The notes below the pieces were generated by a model. The model was given only the letters and a program-made list of their open reading frames with translations. It had not been told where the DNA came from and made no database searches. Below, one piece after another: positions 39,057-48,756 of a stretch of DNA of 48,756 nucleotides (position 1 is the first letter of the stretch; the number at the start of each line of letters is the position of its first letter). Location of the stretch: the NCBI GenBank assembly GCA_040143965.1, contig JASJQH010006895.1:1-48756 (forward strand), read 5' to 3'. A program made the position numbers and the translations under genes. Origin of the DNA: Basidiobolus ranarum. Its lineage: Eukaryota > Basidiobolomycota > Basidiobolomycetes > Basidiobolales.

Positions 39057-41345
39057 ATACAGTGCTGTAATAGTACTACTACAATGCTGAAATCCCGACT
39101 GTCAGATGATAGTAAGACAAATTCCTTAAGAGTAAGTTTAAATATCGTTCCGACCTTGAGGTATTCAGCCAAGCTCTTCATAGTCATGCTCTAGTCCCCT
39201 CAATTTATCCCGAATCCCCAATCTCATCCCTATTGTTGCCTAAGTTTCGGCTTGTATTTAGTGTAATTCTAATCACTTCTTGAGCCATAAAATACTATAA
39301 TTGTGGAATCTTTGTCACTGTGTTCCTCGAGGTTGGTCTCATGTAACAACCGTCTCAACTCTCCTTCTGATGTAGTATCACTCCTCGGTAATGTAAGTTT
39401 TAATGCTAAAAGGGCAACTCAATAATATCCATAATTGGGATGAAAGGGATAGTAGATCTTCGGTCATTATAAGAAACCTTTAATGAATATCTCTTATTAT
39501 TTAATTTGATTATCAGAGGCAGGTTACTGTGAGCGTTTTTCGATAAGTTTGGACTTATATCTCATCAAACAGTACTGAATCCGGAAAACCGCACGTTATT
39601 GAGGTTTAGATTTCAAAGTTTATATAAGCTCAAGTATATACTTGACTTAAAATAGCTCACGTATTATTCCTATACTTAGCTATCTCAGGGGATACATACT
39701 TGATCCTCCTTATTATGCTATTTGTCGCACCAGCCTTCCACACAATAGCATCATTAGAGTAGGGTACTAAGAGGAACAATAACAATATTATCCATATATA
39801 TAGTTACATTAGGGACGGACTGTTCAATAAGTGATACGAGAGCAATGGTATTTATTAACTTACAGAAAAGCTTGGATACAATAGCTGCGTATCTTGATTA
39901 CTACATCCAATGCGTTCCGCACTGTACTTCCATAGAAACTATAATCCTGCAGCGTAAGTTCGAAACTTTGATTGTTACCTTCTAGACTATGCGAAACTAA
40001 CCCTTGGAATGAAATAATCACCTATTTAGATCAGAATATTGATAGTGTTACACGCGAGCCATTTGTAATTAGCGATTCAATCCAAGATATAAGCAATGAT
40101 TTGGATGTATAATCGTATGCCCAATAGCTTAACCTAGAGCTGACTTAACGAGCAGGAATGTTTTCGGGAAATATTGGCAATGCATCAGCTTCAATGACGA
40201 TCAACTTCCATCTAGGCTAAATCTTCCTAATGGACTCTATCGTGAAATCAATGCATTGGTGACTTGTTACAACAGTATTTCTTCACGTTTGATCAAAGCT
40301 GACATATTGCCCCAAAATGCAACGCTCTTTGTGCCACTTCTGATGTTGGTTAGTAATGATCAAGTTTAAGTAAGCATGAAGAGCATCCGATAGGTACGTT
40401 TTATATACATATTGACCAGCCAACCATCGATTCAAATGTAGTATGATGCGATACACAATTGTGACCAAATCTCAACTCATTGTTGATCTCTTCTTCTCAA
40501 AGGTTCACAGTAACAGGATATCTTATCACTAGATCAAGTAATGTGCATTCTACCTCCATTCATTTGGTGATGCTGATGCCTATTACTAATTACAAAATCT
40601 CGAGTATTTTGCCATCAGTTTTGTGATCAGAGCTTAACCTCGATCACTTTAAAAGAGCTAGTTCGATTTATGGCTTATATATATGTTAATATATTCGGTT
40701 CTAAATCAAATTTCCAATTCAAACTATAAGGAATCCACCAATAATCGAAACAATCAATTAATTTGTTGCAATAATTGTCGTACCAATTGCTAAATTAGGA
40801 CTTGAGGCCCAGATGTAGTCGTTTGATGCGGCAACCGTATGGTTGTTAATGATCCGATATTCTATGTAGTAAACTTTTTTACAACGATAATTGGAGTAAG
40901 AACGGCCATAGGGACATTGCCCAATATTCTAACAGCTTAATCCATGTGATCCCGAGTCATTTGTTTGTCACACAGTAATTAATTCTTTCAGAAGTAGAGT
41001 AAGCTGCAATTTATATTCGGCGCTGATATGCTAAGATGGGGTGGCTAGTTTAGTTGAAGTGGCAGAAAAAACCCACCAATAGTGCGGAGGCGATACTCTA
41101 GTCGTTTCGACCAAGATCAAATGATGGCTATCAAGAATGCTAAGAAGGATCAAGAGGCTTTGTCTTACGAGTGTCATGAAGCAATTCTATTGAATTAACA
41201 TTTTGGTCATTATAAAAGTTATTTTAGGATACCAGCTTATATAAAGCTGTCTCCCATCCACTTCTCAAATTATCAAACAAAGTATAGTCGCATTTCTTCT
41301 TGAATATATTCTAGTGAATCCCCTTCTTCTGTAAACATTGGTAAT
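39057..41345. other. Long gene-poor region before the chitin synthase
   Basis: About 2.3 kb without a recognisable gene. A few open runs exist, for example 40122-40358 on the plus strand (about 75 codons, FGKYWQCISFNDDQLPS), but none has an identifiable family or a sensible start. It probably contains decayed repeats. The last 110 bases are the promoter and leader of the chitin synthase gene. Confidence 0.45.
41238..41245 (+). promoter_or_regulatory. TATA box of the chitin synthase gene
   Basis: TATATAAA about 100 bases before the start codon, followed by a pyrimidine-containing leader. Position and sequence fit a TATA element; not tested. Confidence 0.5.
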
Positions 41346-43742
41346 ATGTCGAACGGGAAAACCTCTAGCTATTTCCCTCCTCACCACGAGACACAGTCAA
41401 GGAATAGTCCTGCAAGTACCATAAGAAGTCCAATTCACTCTGTCAATTCCTATGATGATACGATTGTGGTTGAAGATGAGATCTATTGGGATGAGAAGTA
41501 TCAGCTTCCGCCTATTGAGAAGCCCATTACATCCCCTAAAGCCCAGAAGGTGTGGGTAGCAATCAACAGTGTAGTTGATTTCTTTTTTGTCAAGACATTT
41601 TTAAAGCCGTGCGGACTTGACACTAAAGAGAAGCGCGAGGCATGGCGCGAGAAGATCCGTTACTTCCGTATGATGGTACTCCTGGTACTGATCATGATCG
41701 CTCTACTATTCGTTCTCCCCTTCTTCATTTGTAAACAAACACAAGGAGTAGAAAAAGGAATACTTACGGTAAAGAAGCCCTACTGTATGTTCCTCGATGT
41801 AGTTTATATTATCTTCATGGCATGTGCGGTCGGAGTCATGATATTGAATGTGCTGGCCGCAATTATCGTTAACCGCTCCGGAAAGATCTATAGATCCCCT
41901 TTGGATCCCAAGGTGAAGCCGAAGAAGTTACTAGCCTTACATATTCCCTGCTATAGTGAGAGTGAAGAAGTCATCTTGAAGACGGTCAATTCAGTGGTTC
42001 AAAGTGAATATGACGATGAGGCCAAGCTATTATTCGTAGTAGCCGATGGGAATGTTACTGGTTCTGGAAATGGTAAATCTACCCCAAGAATTCTGGTTGA
42101 AGATATCTTCAAATGTGAAGGTCCTGGGCAGCCTTTAATGTATCAATCAGTTGGACATGGTGACGAACGACTAAATAAGGCATGCGTCTATACAGGATTC
42201 TATTCTCCGGAGAATGAACCTGAGAGAAAGATCAAATATCTCCTAGTCGTCAAAGTCGGTTTGGAGTCTGAGAAAGGTGCCGCAAAGCCAGGTAACCGAT
42301 CAAAACGTGACTCTCAGTTGATTGTGTATAATTTTTTCAGAGAAGCCAATGGATTCTTCCTTGATGATATTCTCGAGAAAATTGAAACTGAAGATCAAGA
42401 TCCATTTATGAATACTGCTTATGAATTCGATAGCTCAGTGAATTCATCACGAGTAAATGCCGAAATTGCCAGGACTAGTGCTTATATTCAAGACTTATCC
42501 CTATGGGGTTCGGGCCCTGGGAATGGATATAGTGTCACCTCTCTCTCCTCAGGCTTTGATTCTACCCCAGGAACACCCTCATCTGGAAGTTATTTCAGAC
42601 GTAAAAAAACTCGCTTCAGTTGCCCTATGTTTGCTGAAATGTACAGCTCGTTAAAGAGAGTTGGCTGTAATGCTAAAGATGTTGAATACGTTCTAGTGGC
42701 CGATGCTGACACTTACATTCGACCCAACGGTCTTGATATTCTGGTCCACGCGCTTGAAGAAGACCCCACTTTATCTGGTGTTTGCGGTGAAACGAAAGTA
42801 GAAAATCGTACCCAGAGTTATATCACAATGATTCAAGTGTTCGAATATTTCCTTACCCATTGCCTGCTTAAATCTTTCGAATCATTCTATGCGAATGTAT
42901 TGGTTCTCTCCGGTTGCTTTACAGTTTACAGACTTAAACGTCATACCAAGGATCCCGAAACTGGACAAGAAATCGTCAAGCCTGCAGTACTTGATCCCAG
43001 AATCATGAGAGATTACATGGCTGAGCCCAAGCTTATGAGAGAACATAACCTTCTCACAATTGGTGAAGATCGCTACTTGTGTACTTTAGTCATTCGCTAT
43101 CTGAATGATATGCGTACAAAATATATTCCGGCTGCCGTTTGTACAACTACAGTACCCGATACTCTCAGCGTTCTTCTTTGTCAGCGTAGAAGATGGACTA
43201 ACTCTCTGATTCATAATCATTTCGATCTATTCATGAATCCACCCAAATTCCCAACATTCAGAATGAGATTCTTTATGAACTTAGTGATGCTTTCTGAAAT
43301 CTGGTCTGCTGCTGCGATTCCTTTCTTCTTGCCTTTCGGCTTTATGATTGCTATCTACGGTTTCTGGACAAATCTTACCTGGCTTTCTCTCACCTTTACT
43401 CTCATTCTGTTCTGTCTTCCTGGGTTAATTGCTATACTAGCTGGACGTTATTCTCAAGTTGGCTGGTGGGTAGTATTTTTGGCCGGACTGCCGTTATGGG
43501 CAGTTGTAGTCCCATTGTACAGCTTATGGAAGATGGATGATTTCAGTTGGGGAAGTACTCGACCAACCAATGCTCCACCTGAGGAAAAAGAGGAGGTTAT
43601 TACAAAGGAGTTTGTGGCTATTGATGTCCCTGAACCAGCATATCACAGCAGCAGCGTATCAACATCCAATGCCAGCTACGCCACTACTTCCAGTGTAAGT
43701 TCTGCTGAAGCATCACCCACACATCGACCCTCTAATGTTTAG
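41346..43742 (+). CDS. Chitin synthase, division 2 (class IV/V-like catalytic domain)
   Basis: Membrane glycosyltransferase polymerising GlcNAc from UDP-GlcNAc into chitin at the plasma membrane. Single exon, 798 residues. Two N-terminal membrane segments lie at about 115-135 (MVLLVLIMIALLFVLPFFI) and 145-180, then the GT2 domain with LHIPCYSESEEVI, a low-complexity insert (Gly/Ser-rich, ~395-420), VADADTYI with Asp453/Asp455, SGCFTVYR, the catalytic GEDRYL (Asp575) and QRRRW at 613-617, then three to four C-terminal membrane helices and a Ser/Thr-rich tail. CGETKVENRTQSYITMIQVF resembles class IV enzymes, but there is no cytochrome b5 or myosin domain, so class V is excluded. It is isolated in a repeat-rich region yet has no disabling change. 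Confidence 0.94.
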   Translation: MSNGKTSSYFPPHHETQSRNSPASTIRSPIHSVNSYDDTIVVEDEIYWDEKYQLPPIEKPITSPKAQKVWVAINSVVDFFFVKTFLKPCGLDTKEKREAWREKIRYFRMMVLLVLIMIALLFVLPFFICKQTQGVEKGILTVKKPYCMFLDVVYIIFMACAVGVMILNVLAAIIVNRSGKIYRSPLDPKVKPKKLLALHIPCYSESEEVILKTVNSVVQSEYDDEAKLLFVVADGNVTGSGNGKSTPRILVEDIFKCEGPGQPLMYQSVGHGDERLNKACVYTGFYSPENEPERKIKYLLVVKVGLESEKGAAKPGNRSKRDSQLIVYNFFREANGFFLDDILEKIETEDQDPFMNTAYEFDSSVNSSRVNAEIARTSAYIQDLSLWGSGPGNGYSVTSLSSGFDSTPGTPSSGSYFRRKKTRFSCPMFAEMYSSLKRVGCNAKDVEYVLVADADTYIRPNGLDILVHALEEDPTLSGVCGETKVENRTQSYITMIQVFEYFLTHCLLKSFESFYANVLVLSGCFTVYRLKRHTKDPETGQEIVKPAVLDPRIMRDYMAEPKLMREHNLLTIGEDRYLCTLVIRYLNDMRTKYIPAAVCTTTVPDTLSVLLCQRRRWTNSLIHNHFDLFMNPPKFPTFRMRFFMNLVMLSEIWSAAAIPFFLPFGFMIAIYGFWTNLTWLSLTFTLILFCLPGLIAILAGRYSQVGWWVVFLAGLPLWAVVVPLYSLWKMDDFSWGSTRPTNAPPEEKEEVITKEFVAIDVPEPAYHSSSVSTSNASYATTSSVSSAEASPTHRPSNV

Positions 43743-46700
43743 ATTCGGTTTAAAAAAACGGCGTCTCTTAGAGTCATTTACAAATATCACGTTTTACTTT
43801 CATTCATAATATTAGATATCATCATATCAGAAATATGCGAACCTCATTAGATTCGGACATGCATTTCAGATACCTTGTATAAAAACCCATTTTAGTCCAA
43901 TTTCTTATTTTATCCACGATGATTTATTACATAACCTAAATTCAATTGGCCCATAGAGCCAAGAGATCTCAATAAATATCCTCGGTCATGTACCATCCCG
44001 ATTTGTAATGTTCCTAAATTTTATTACTTAGGACAGCATATTGTTTCATGATAATATACCGCTTGTCCCGAACTGGATTGTAACTATTAGGGAAGAATAC
44101 AAAGCCATGTTCCCAAATCTACCCCAAGAGGTACGACCAATTAGTGGCTTAGCAAGTTTAGGCAATGTATTGCCTCCACCTAAGCGATTTCTCTACTGTG
44201 ATTAATTTTAATTCGTGTTTAGATGATAAACAGCATCGAGACTAATGAAAGATCATCTATTACCTGCTATTCATCTCTAGTTGGTGATCATTATCAGCGC
44301 CATGTCTACCTAAGCTGATTGTAGCCATTGGAAACAACAAGATCCAGTATTTTTGTTGCCTAACAATATAAGATAAGAGTATGATGTGTTCCAGAAGTTC
44401 CCTTTGTTTTAGTGCAATGGACAATGAGAAATCGGTCATCACAAAACCTCACACAATAAGCATAGTAACAGTTATAGTAACAATGGTTTTCTGAATGGGC
44501 TGATTCGTTCACTGTAACAGGCATTCCGATACGGCAGTCAATCTAAATTCAGCTTATGGCTTTCAATTTACAGTCTATACAACAGTCAGCAGTTGAGATC
44601 TGACATTGATAAGGTTAGGACGCATGCCAAACTGATTGGGGATATACATATATATATTGATCATGGTATATAACCTCTCGCCGCAGTGAATATGCGGAGT
44701 TGCTATTTTTAGCTCGTAAGACTATCACTGCAATGTACATTTTAGGTTATGGCATAGGAGGACGAATTCAACATGAACACTAAAAATGGTGAAACCGCTA
44801 AACAACAAATTACTACTGACATCTATATTTGTGGACTAATGAGATTGACCATTTCCTTTGTAATCATAAGATTTAGGTACATTATGGATAACTGACGTTT
44901 CAACTCCTCTTCAACCTATCACTATAGAAAAGATTCGAAAGCAATATGATAAGGCCAATCAAGATGCGTATGCGAAAAGTCGGGTCTTTCTTGGGATATG
45001 AAGCACGAGAGCATTATTTGACCCATCTCTTGAGTGCCTAGCATCACCTTGACAAATACCCATATTTGTTGGTCATCAAACCATACTCCTGATATTTTAT
45101 TTCACCAATAAAAACTGATATAGTGGGGACTTTATTTTCTGTAGTTCGATTGCGTGATTCCAGTCTACCCCAGATTCACTGCCCGATCCCAACCCTTTTG
45201 TTCCAAAATGCAGCGAGAGTTAACTCTGAATTTACTTTTTCTTGTCTAAGAGAAATCGACCAGACAGAGGATAAGCAGTGCTGAAGTGAAAACAGATGGT
45301 TCTTGACGTATTAGTATGATAAGCATCGTTATCTCAGTCAAAAACGTCATTATGAATACGTAGTCTTAGACCGTGTGAGGGGATTGTAAGTTTAATTGAG
45401 GACCTATTAATAGTGACCATATGCAGTCCGCCTAGTGTTTTGCTAACGTATGTTCTTCCTCTTACTGTCCGTCTGTTTCAAGGGGATTAATATATGAGCA
45501 ACGCCAACGATGATTCTACTAGACGCCAACTTTTTAGTAAAGATCAGAAGAAACTCACTTAGAGGTTTTTCTATTCATAGTTCGTACCAAATAGCACGCT
45601 CTTTCAGCATTCTAGAGCCACGAGTTTCTAACTTTAGTCACTGAAATGGATATAGTGAGCTTTATGGCACATTCCAAGTTACACAAGCTAACCGATAAAC
45701 CTGACTCCATCAAAATCTCCTCGTTTCTTTTTTGAATTTTCTTCGATAATTGAGGAAATTGCCAACACGAATTATGAATGGATATGGAATGAGAATGGCC
45801 AATCGTGATTTCATAGGATCAGATGTCAGAAGGAAATTCCTTATTTAGCAAGACTAATGGCCAAAGTTGCAACCAGATCAATCGAGGATATTCCCAAAGA
45901 TATCAATCGGTGTTCCGAATACTCTATGTGATATTTAACAATCAATCAATCAATACTCCGTTGCCAGCGAAACAATTCATCCGTGTAACAATTGATTTCA
46001 ATTATGGCCTATCTAATCCTGTTTCGCAACCAGATACGTAAATTTCGCAGTATCGTTTGTGTTTGAGGTAATAAGATACATCTTTGTGATATCAATGCCA
46101 GGTACACTGGATTCTCAGTCCAGAGTGTTCTCTCAACGAGTTAATTCAAGGTACGCCGCGGAAGCTACATCTTTTAGCTCCATGAATATCGTGATGCTTG
46201 CTATACAATATGATGAGCTTATGACATCGAGTGCTTAATGAATATAGAAATTACATTGTTCACTGTTTCTAACCATTATACATCTATACTGGATTTAAAC
46301 CCGCCTCAGTGATTGTGTCAGTGCATCTTGTTCTCGTGGATATGATGGCCAGCGGTAAGACTACAGTGTAGATATATACTTGTTTTAGTCTAATAATGTA
46401 CTACGGCCATTTGATTATGAGATAAAACATGGAGTTATCACTGCATTCGTTAGCGAGGGAAATTTAATTGCTTTAGTACTAAGTACCGAGCGTGGTATAG
46501 TTACCAAATATCTTGTATCGACAGTAACTTGCCTGTTTGTATTCCAGGGCAGGGCTCGTCTATAGATGGGGTTTCCTGTGAATATTTAGCCTCAACTAAA
46601 CATCCAAATTCAATAAAATCCTAGTTATTTTATGGAATATCTTGGACTTTTCCATATTCTCGATAATTGGGCCCCATGTCCAAAATAGTACTAGAGCTGT

Positions 46701-47053
46701 GAGAAAAGTAGTCTAATGGTATCTTTGTCCAATTCATTTATGTTATCAGTGTCAACGTAATATCACCCCATGAAATTTCGTATGCTTCGACATTGCTTTG
46801 CCGCTTGGAAACTATTCCCTATGCCCAAGGTCATGGTTGATTTCCACCCAGCCTTGTGAGAATGGTTGGGGTTAGTACATTCTTCCACATTATTTATCAC
46901 AAGCTTTACAGTTTAAGATCATTTATATACTTATGTCCTTATTCACTTGTAAACGTCCTATTCTGTGGAAGTTAATTTTTAAGTTTCTGATTAAAGTGTG
47001 CAGAGCAAAAAAGAAAGTGGCACTAATGGGATGAATCCTTTTAAACTTTTCAA
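43743..47053. other. Long gene-poor region after the chitin synthase
   Basis: 3.3 kb with no intact gene. It is AT-rich with stops in all frames. One plus-strand stretch at about 46310-46450 reads RYILVLV, two stops, CTTAI, then DKTW, which is weakly like the core of a retroelement integrase, but flanking support is poor. No RNA gene or array was recognised. Confidence 0.45.
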
Positions 47054-47705
47054 TGTTGAAATTAGCATTGCCTAAATACCTATATAGTCATATATAGCTT
47101 GGTATTTAGTTACTCCATATTGAACTAAGATATCACCCACTATTCTCTATCGGAATTTACTTGAATTATTTTTTTTACCAACTTACATGTTCTCAGATAT
47201 ATAGATTTTTCAAATTTATGCTAGAAGCTTCGAACTTTGCCCACATGTTCCTGGGATCTTCATTGACATATTCTGCACGTTTGTTTGATGACCATTTGAC
47301 AAAACTATAAATGTCAACTTTCTACTCAATAAATCTGTAAGTGAAATCCACCAACTCTTCTAGTTCTCCAAGCCTCTTCCAACAAGCTCCCAAAATCCTT
47401 TAACAATTAGATCCTAAAGGATTATTTTCTCAAAAAATAATTCAGAACTTATTATTTGGAGACTTCTTGGCAGTTTACAGAATATTTTATTGTAGAGTAA
47501 ATTTCTTGCCTTAAACTTGTTGAGGGATTTTGGAAGTTTTTGGAAGTGATTTGGAGAACTAGAAGAATTGGTGAATTTCTAAATGGATATATTTTCAAAC
47601 TTCCAAATAAATTCCTCTTGAGGTAATATCTTAGTTCTATATGGAATAACTAAATATTACGCTATATATGACTATATAGATGCTTAGGCTATGTTGATTT
47701 TAACA
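47054..47705. mobile_element. Fold-back / long-TIR element, copy 2
   Basis: 652 bp bounded by imperfect terminal inverted repeats of about 85-90 bp: 47054-47142 (TGTTGAAATTAGCATTGCC...) against 47622-47705 (...TTAGGCTATGTTGATTTTAACA). A second pair of inverted arms lies inside at about 47340-47402 and 47523-47580 (CACCAACTCTTCTAGTTCTCC against its near-complement), so most of the element can fold into one hairpin. No protein is encoded. Nine bases flank both sides with one mismatch (AAACTTTTC at 47043-47051 and AAACTTCTC at 47706-47714), a possible 9-bp target duplication that would fit Mutator-like elements. Class assignment is inference. Confidence 0.78.
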
Positions 47706-47949
47706 AAACTTCTCGGAATTAATAAAAATATACATGATGGCGCAGATTTTCAAAAGTAAAATGATCAGAGAACATATAGAGCAGATACCTCAAGAAATAA
47801 TTTACCATGACTATTCATTCCACTACCCTACATTTACTATTACAACATGTAGTAGCAGTCAAAATTGCTGAATTATTATTGCAAACCACGACTGGTAACA
47901 CTACTCAATATATCAAATCCAGGGTTAACAGTTGCTCTAACACTCTTCC

Positions 47950-48756
47950 TTATTGATCAATGTGGATTTTGGTCTCCTCCAATTCCACTCTCTGATTAGT
48001 AGGTGGTTGAGGTGCCTGAATATTGGGCTGGTATGATGGGTGTCTATGCCAATCCTCCATAACAGAGTTGAGGGCGTCCCGGATGCTCAGGTGAAGGTAC
48101 CGATGATCATCTTCTGGTCCATCGTCAGGGTGCTTAGTAATGCCAGAGGGTTCGATACGTCTCAGCACATTTGACTTGAGCCCAACAAAGTGCAGCTCAA
48201 AGCTTCTGTTTCCTGCATAGTCACTCAGCTGTGCCTTTAGGTCCAGTAGCCATTGCAAGCCAGCATAATCAACATGATTCACACTACTAAAATCCAAAAC
48301 CGCAGCTCGGAGGACTGGGAATCTAGTCTCCTTTACCTTCTTTTCATCAATCTCTCTCTCTTCGATCAGATGGGTGTTGAGGTCACTACCATGTGGTTTA
48401 TCCAGTTCTTCATTTTTTCGTGGGAATGCGTTAAGTGGCAACCTGGGGATGAAGAAGTCTCGTATACGTTGGATACGTGCATCCCTATCGTCAGACCAGT
48501 TCTTGTCAGCCCATGTCCTATTCGACCCTTCAGCTGGATCGGTGGTCAAGTATGCGGCATTAAGCACCTTGTTCTTGAAGTATTCACCATTCAGAAAGGT
48601 GATTGACTCGGAAAAGCGGAAGATCACTACACCAGGAGGTGCTGGGTATGTGGCCCAATCACAAGACCACCTATCAACATATATGTCCGGATCATCTACT
48701 GCTTGGCCTAGGATTTGCCATTTGGGTCGGGCAATACGGTGTAGACTGATGATCAA
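47950..48756 (-). CDS. SulP/SLC26 family anion transporter, C-terminal STAS region (partial)
   Basis: Cytosolic C-terminal part of a sulfate permease-type transporter; 268 codons to the stop at 47950, with the rest outside the window. The visible part begins RIARPKWQILG, the link after the last membrane span. It then reads VVIFRFSESITFLNGEYFKN (first strands of the STAS fold), a long hydrophilic insert (about 90 residues, DRDARIQRIRDF...EIDEKKVKETRFP) typical of fungal members, and AVLDFSSVNHVDYAGLQWLLDL (STAS core). The tail is Pro/Gln-rich. Whether it is a sulfate transporter or a related anion exchanger cannot be read from this part. No transmembrane segment is in view. Confidence 0.9.
   Translation of the reverse strand: MIISLHRIARPKWQILGQAVDDPDIYVDRWSCDWATYPAPPGVVIFRFSESITFLNGEYFKNKVLNAAYLTTDPAEGSNRTWADKNWSDDRDARIQRIRDFFIPRLPLNAFPRKNEELDKPHGSDLNTHLIEEREIDEKKVKETRFPVLRAAVLDFSSVNHVDYAGLQWLLDLKAQLSDYAGNRSFELHFVGLKSNVLRRIEPSGITKHPDDGPEDDHRYLHLSIRDALNSVMEDWHRHPSYQPNIQAPQPPTNQRVELEETKIHIDQ

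Noticed and set aside
40122-40358. 75-codon open run in the gene-poor region
   Set aside because: No plausible start, no recognised family, and an overlapping minus-strand frame of similar length.
44880-45130. Frames with KQYDKANQDAYAKSRVFL, loosely like a copia gag segment
   Set aside because: Only one short stretch, with no zinc knuckle or neighbouring pol landmarks.

Overview
The window looks like nuclear DNA of a filamentous fungus, probably an early-diverging one (Mucoromycota or Zoopagomycota rather than Dikarya). The evidence is many short GT-AG introns, moderately AT-rich DNA, a KDM5-type demethylase that keeps its ARID domain, a division-2 chitin synthase, kexins, TIM54 and Tc1/mariner debris. 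Species placement is inference. All exon coordinates were spliced by hand from open frames and GT/AG signals; codon phase closes in every spliced model given.

Layout. From 0 to 36.4 kb the window is gene-dense and mostly housekeeping: mitochondrial EF-Tu (C-terminal part), adenylate kinase (-), a CBP3/UQCC1 complex III assembly factor (+), a complex I accessory subunit (+), a CDC50/LEM3 flippase subunit (-), a forkhead factor (-), kexin A (+), MCM7 (+), MCM2 (+), proteasome alpha-5 (+), LUC7 (+), a KDM5-type demethylase (+), an inositol 5-phosphatase (-), TIM54 (-), ribosomal eL22 (+), a mitochondrial PPR protein (-) and kexin B (-). From 36.4 to 48 kb the window is gene-poor. One chitin synthase (41.3-43.7 kb, +) sits between two repeat-bearing intervals that hold a decayed Tc1/mariner transposase, two copies of a fold-back (long inverted repeat) element and a 12-bp minisatellite. 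The window ends inside the C-terminal STAS region of a SulP/SLC26 transporter (-).

Functional grouping. Mitochondrial functions recur (EF-Tu, complex I and III biogenesis, TIM54, PPR protein), but neighbours are unrelated enough that co-regulation is not implied in general. Exceptions worth attention are the adjacent MCM7/MCM2 pair, with an ACGCGT box upstream of MCM7, and the TIM54/RPL22 divergent promoter, which carries CCCTAACCCTAA and TCACGTGA 12 bp apart. Two kexin paralogues with matching exon structure lie in opposite orientation around a 20-kb block. I found no tRNA, rRNA, CRISPR array or evidently novel multi-gene system.
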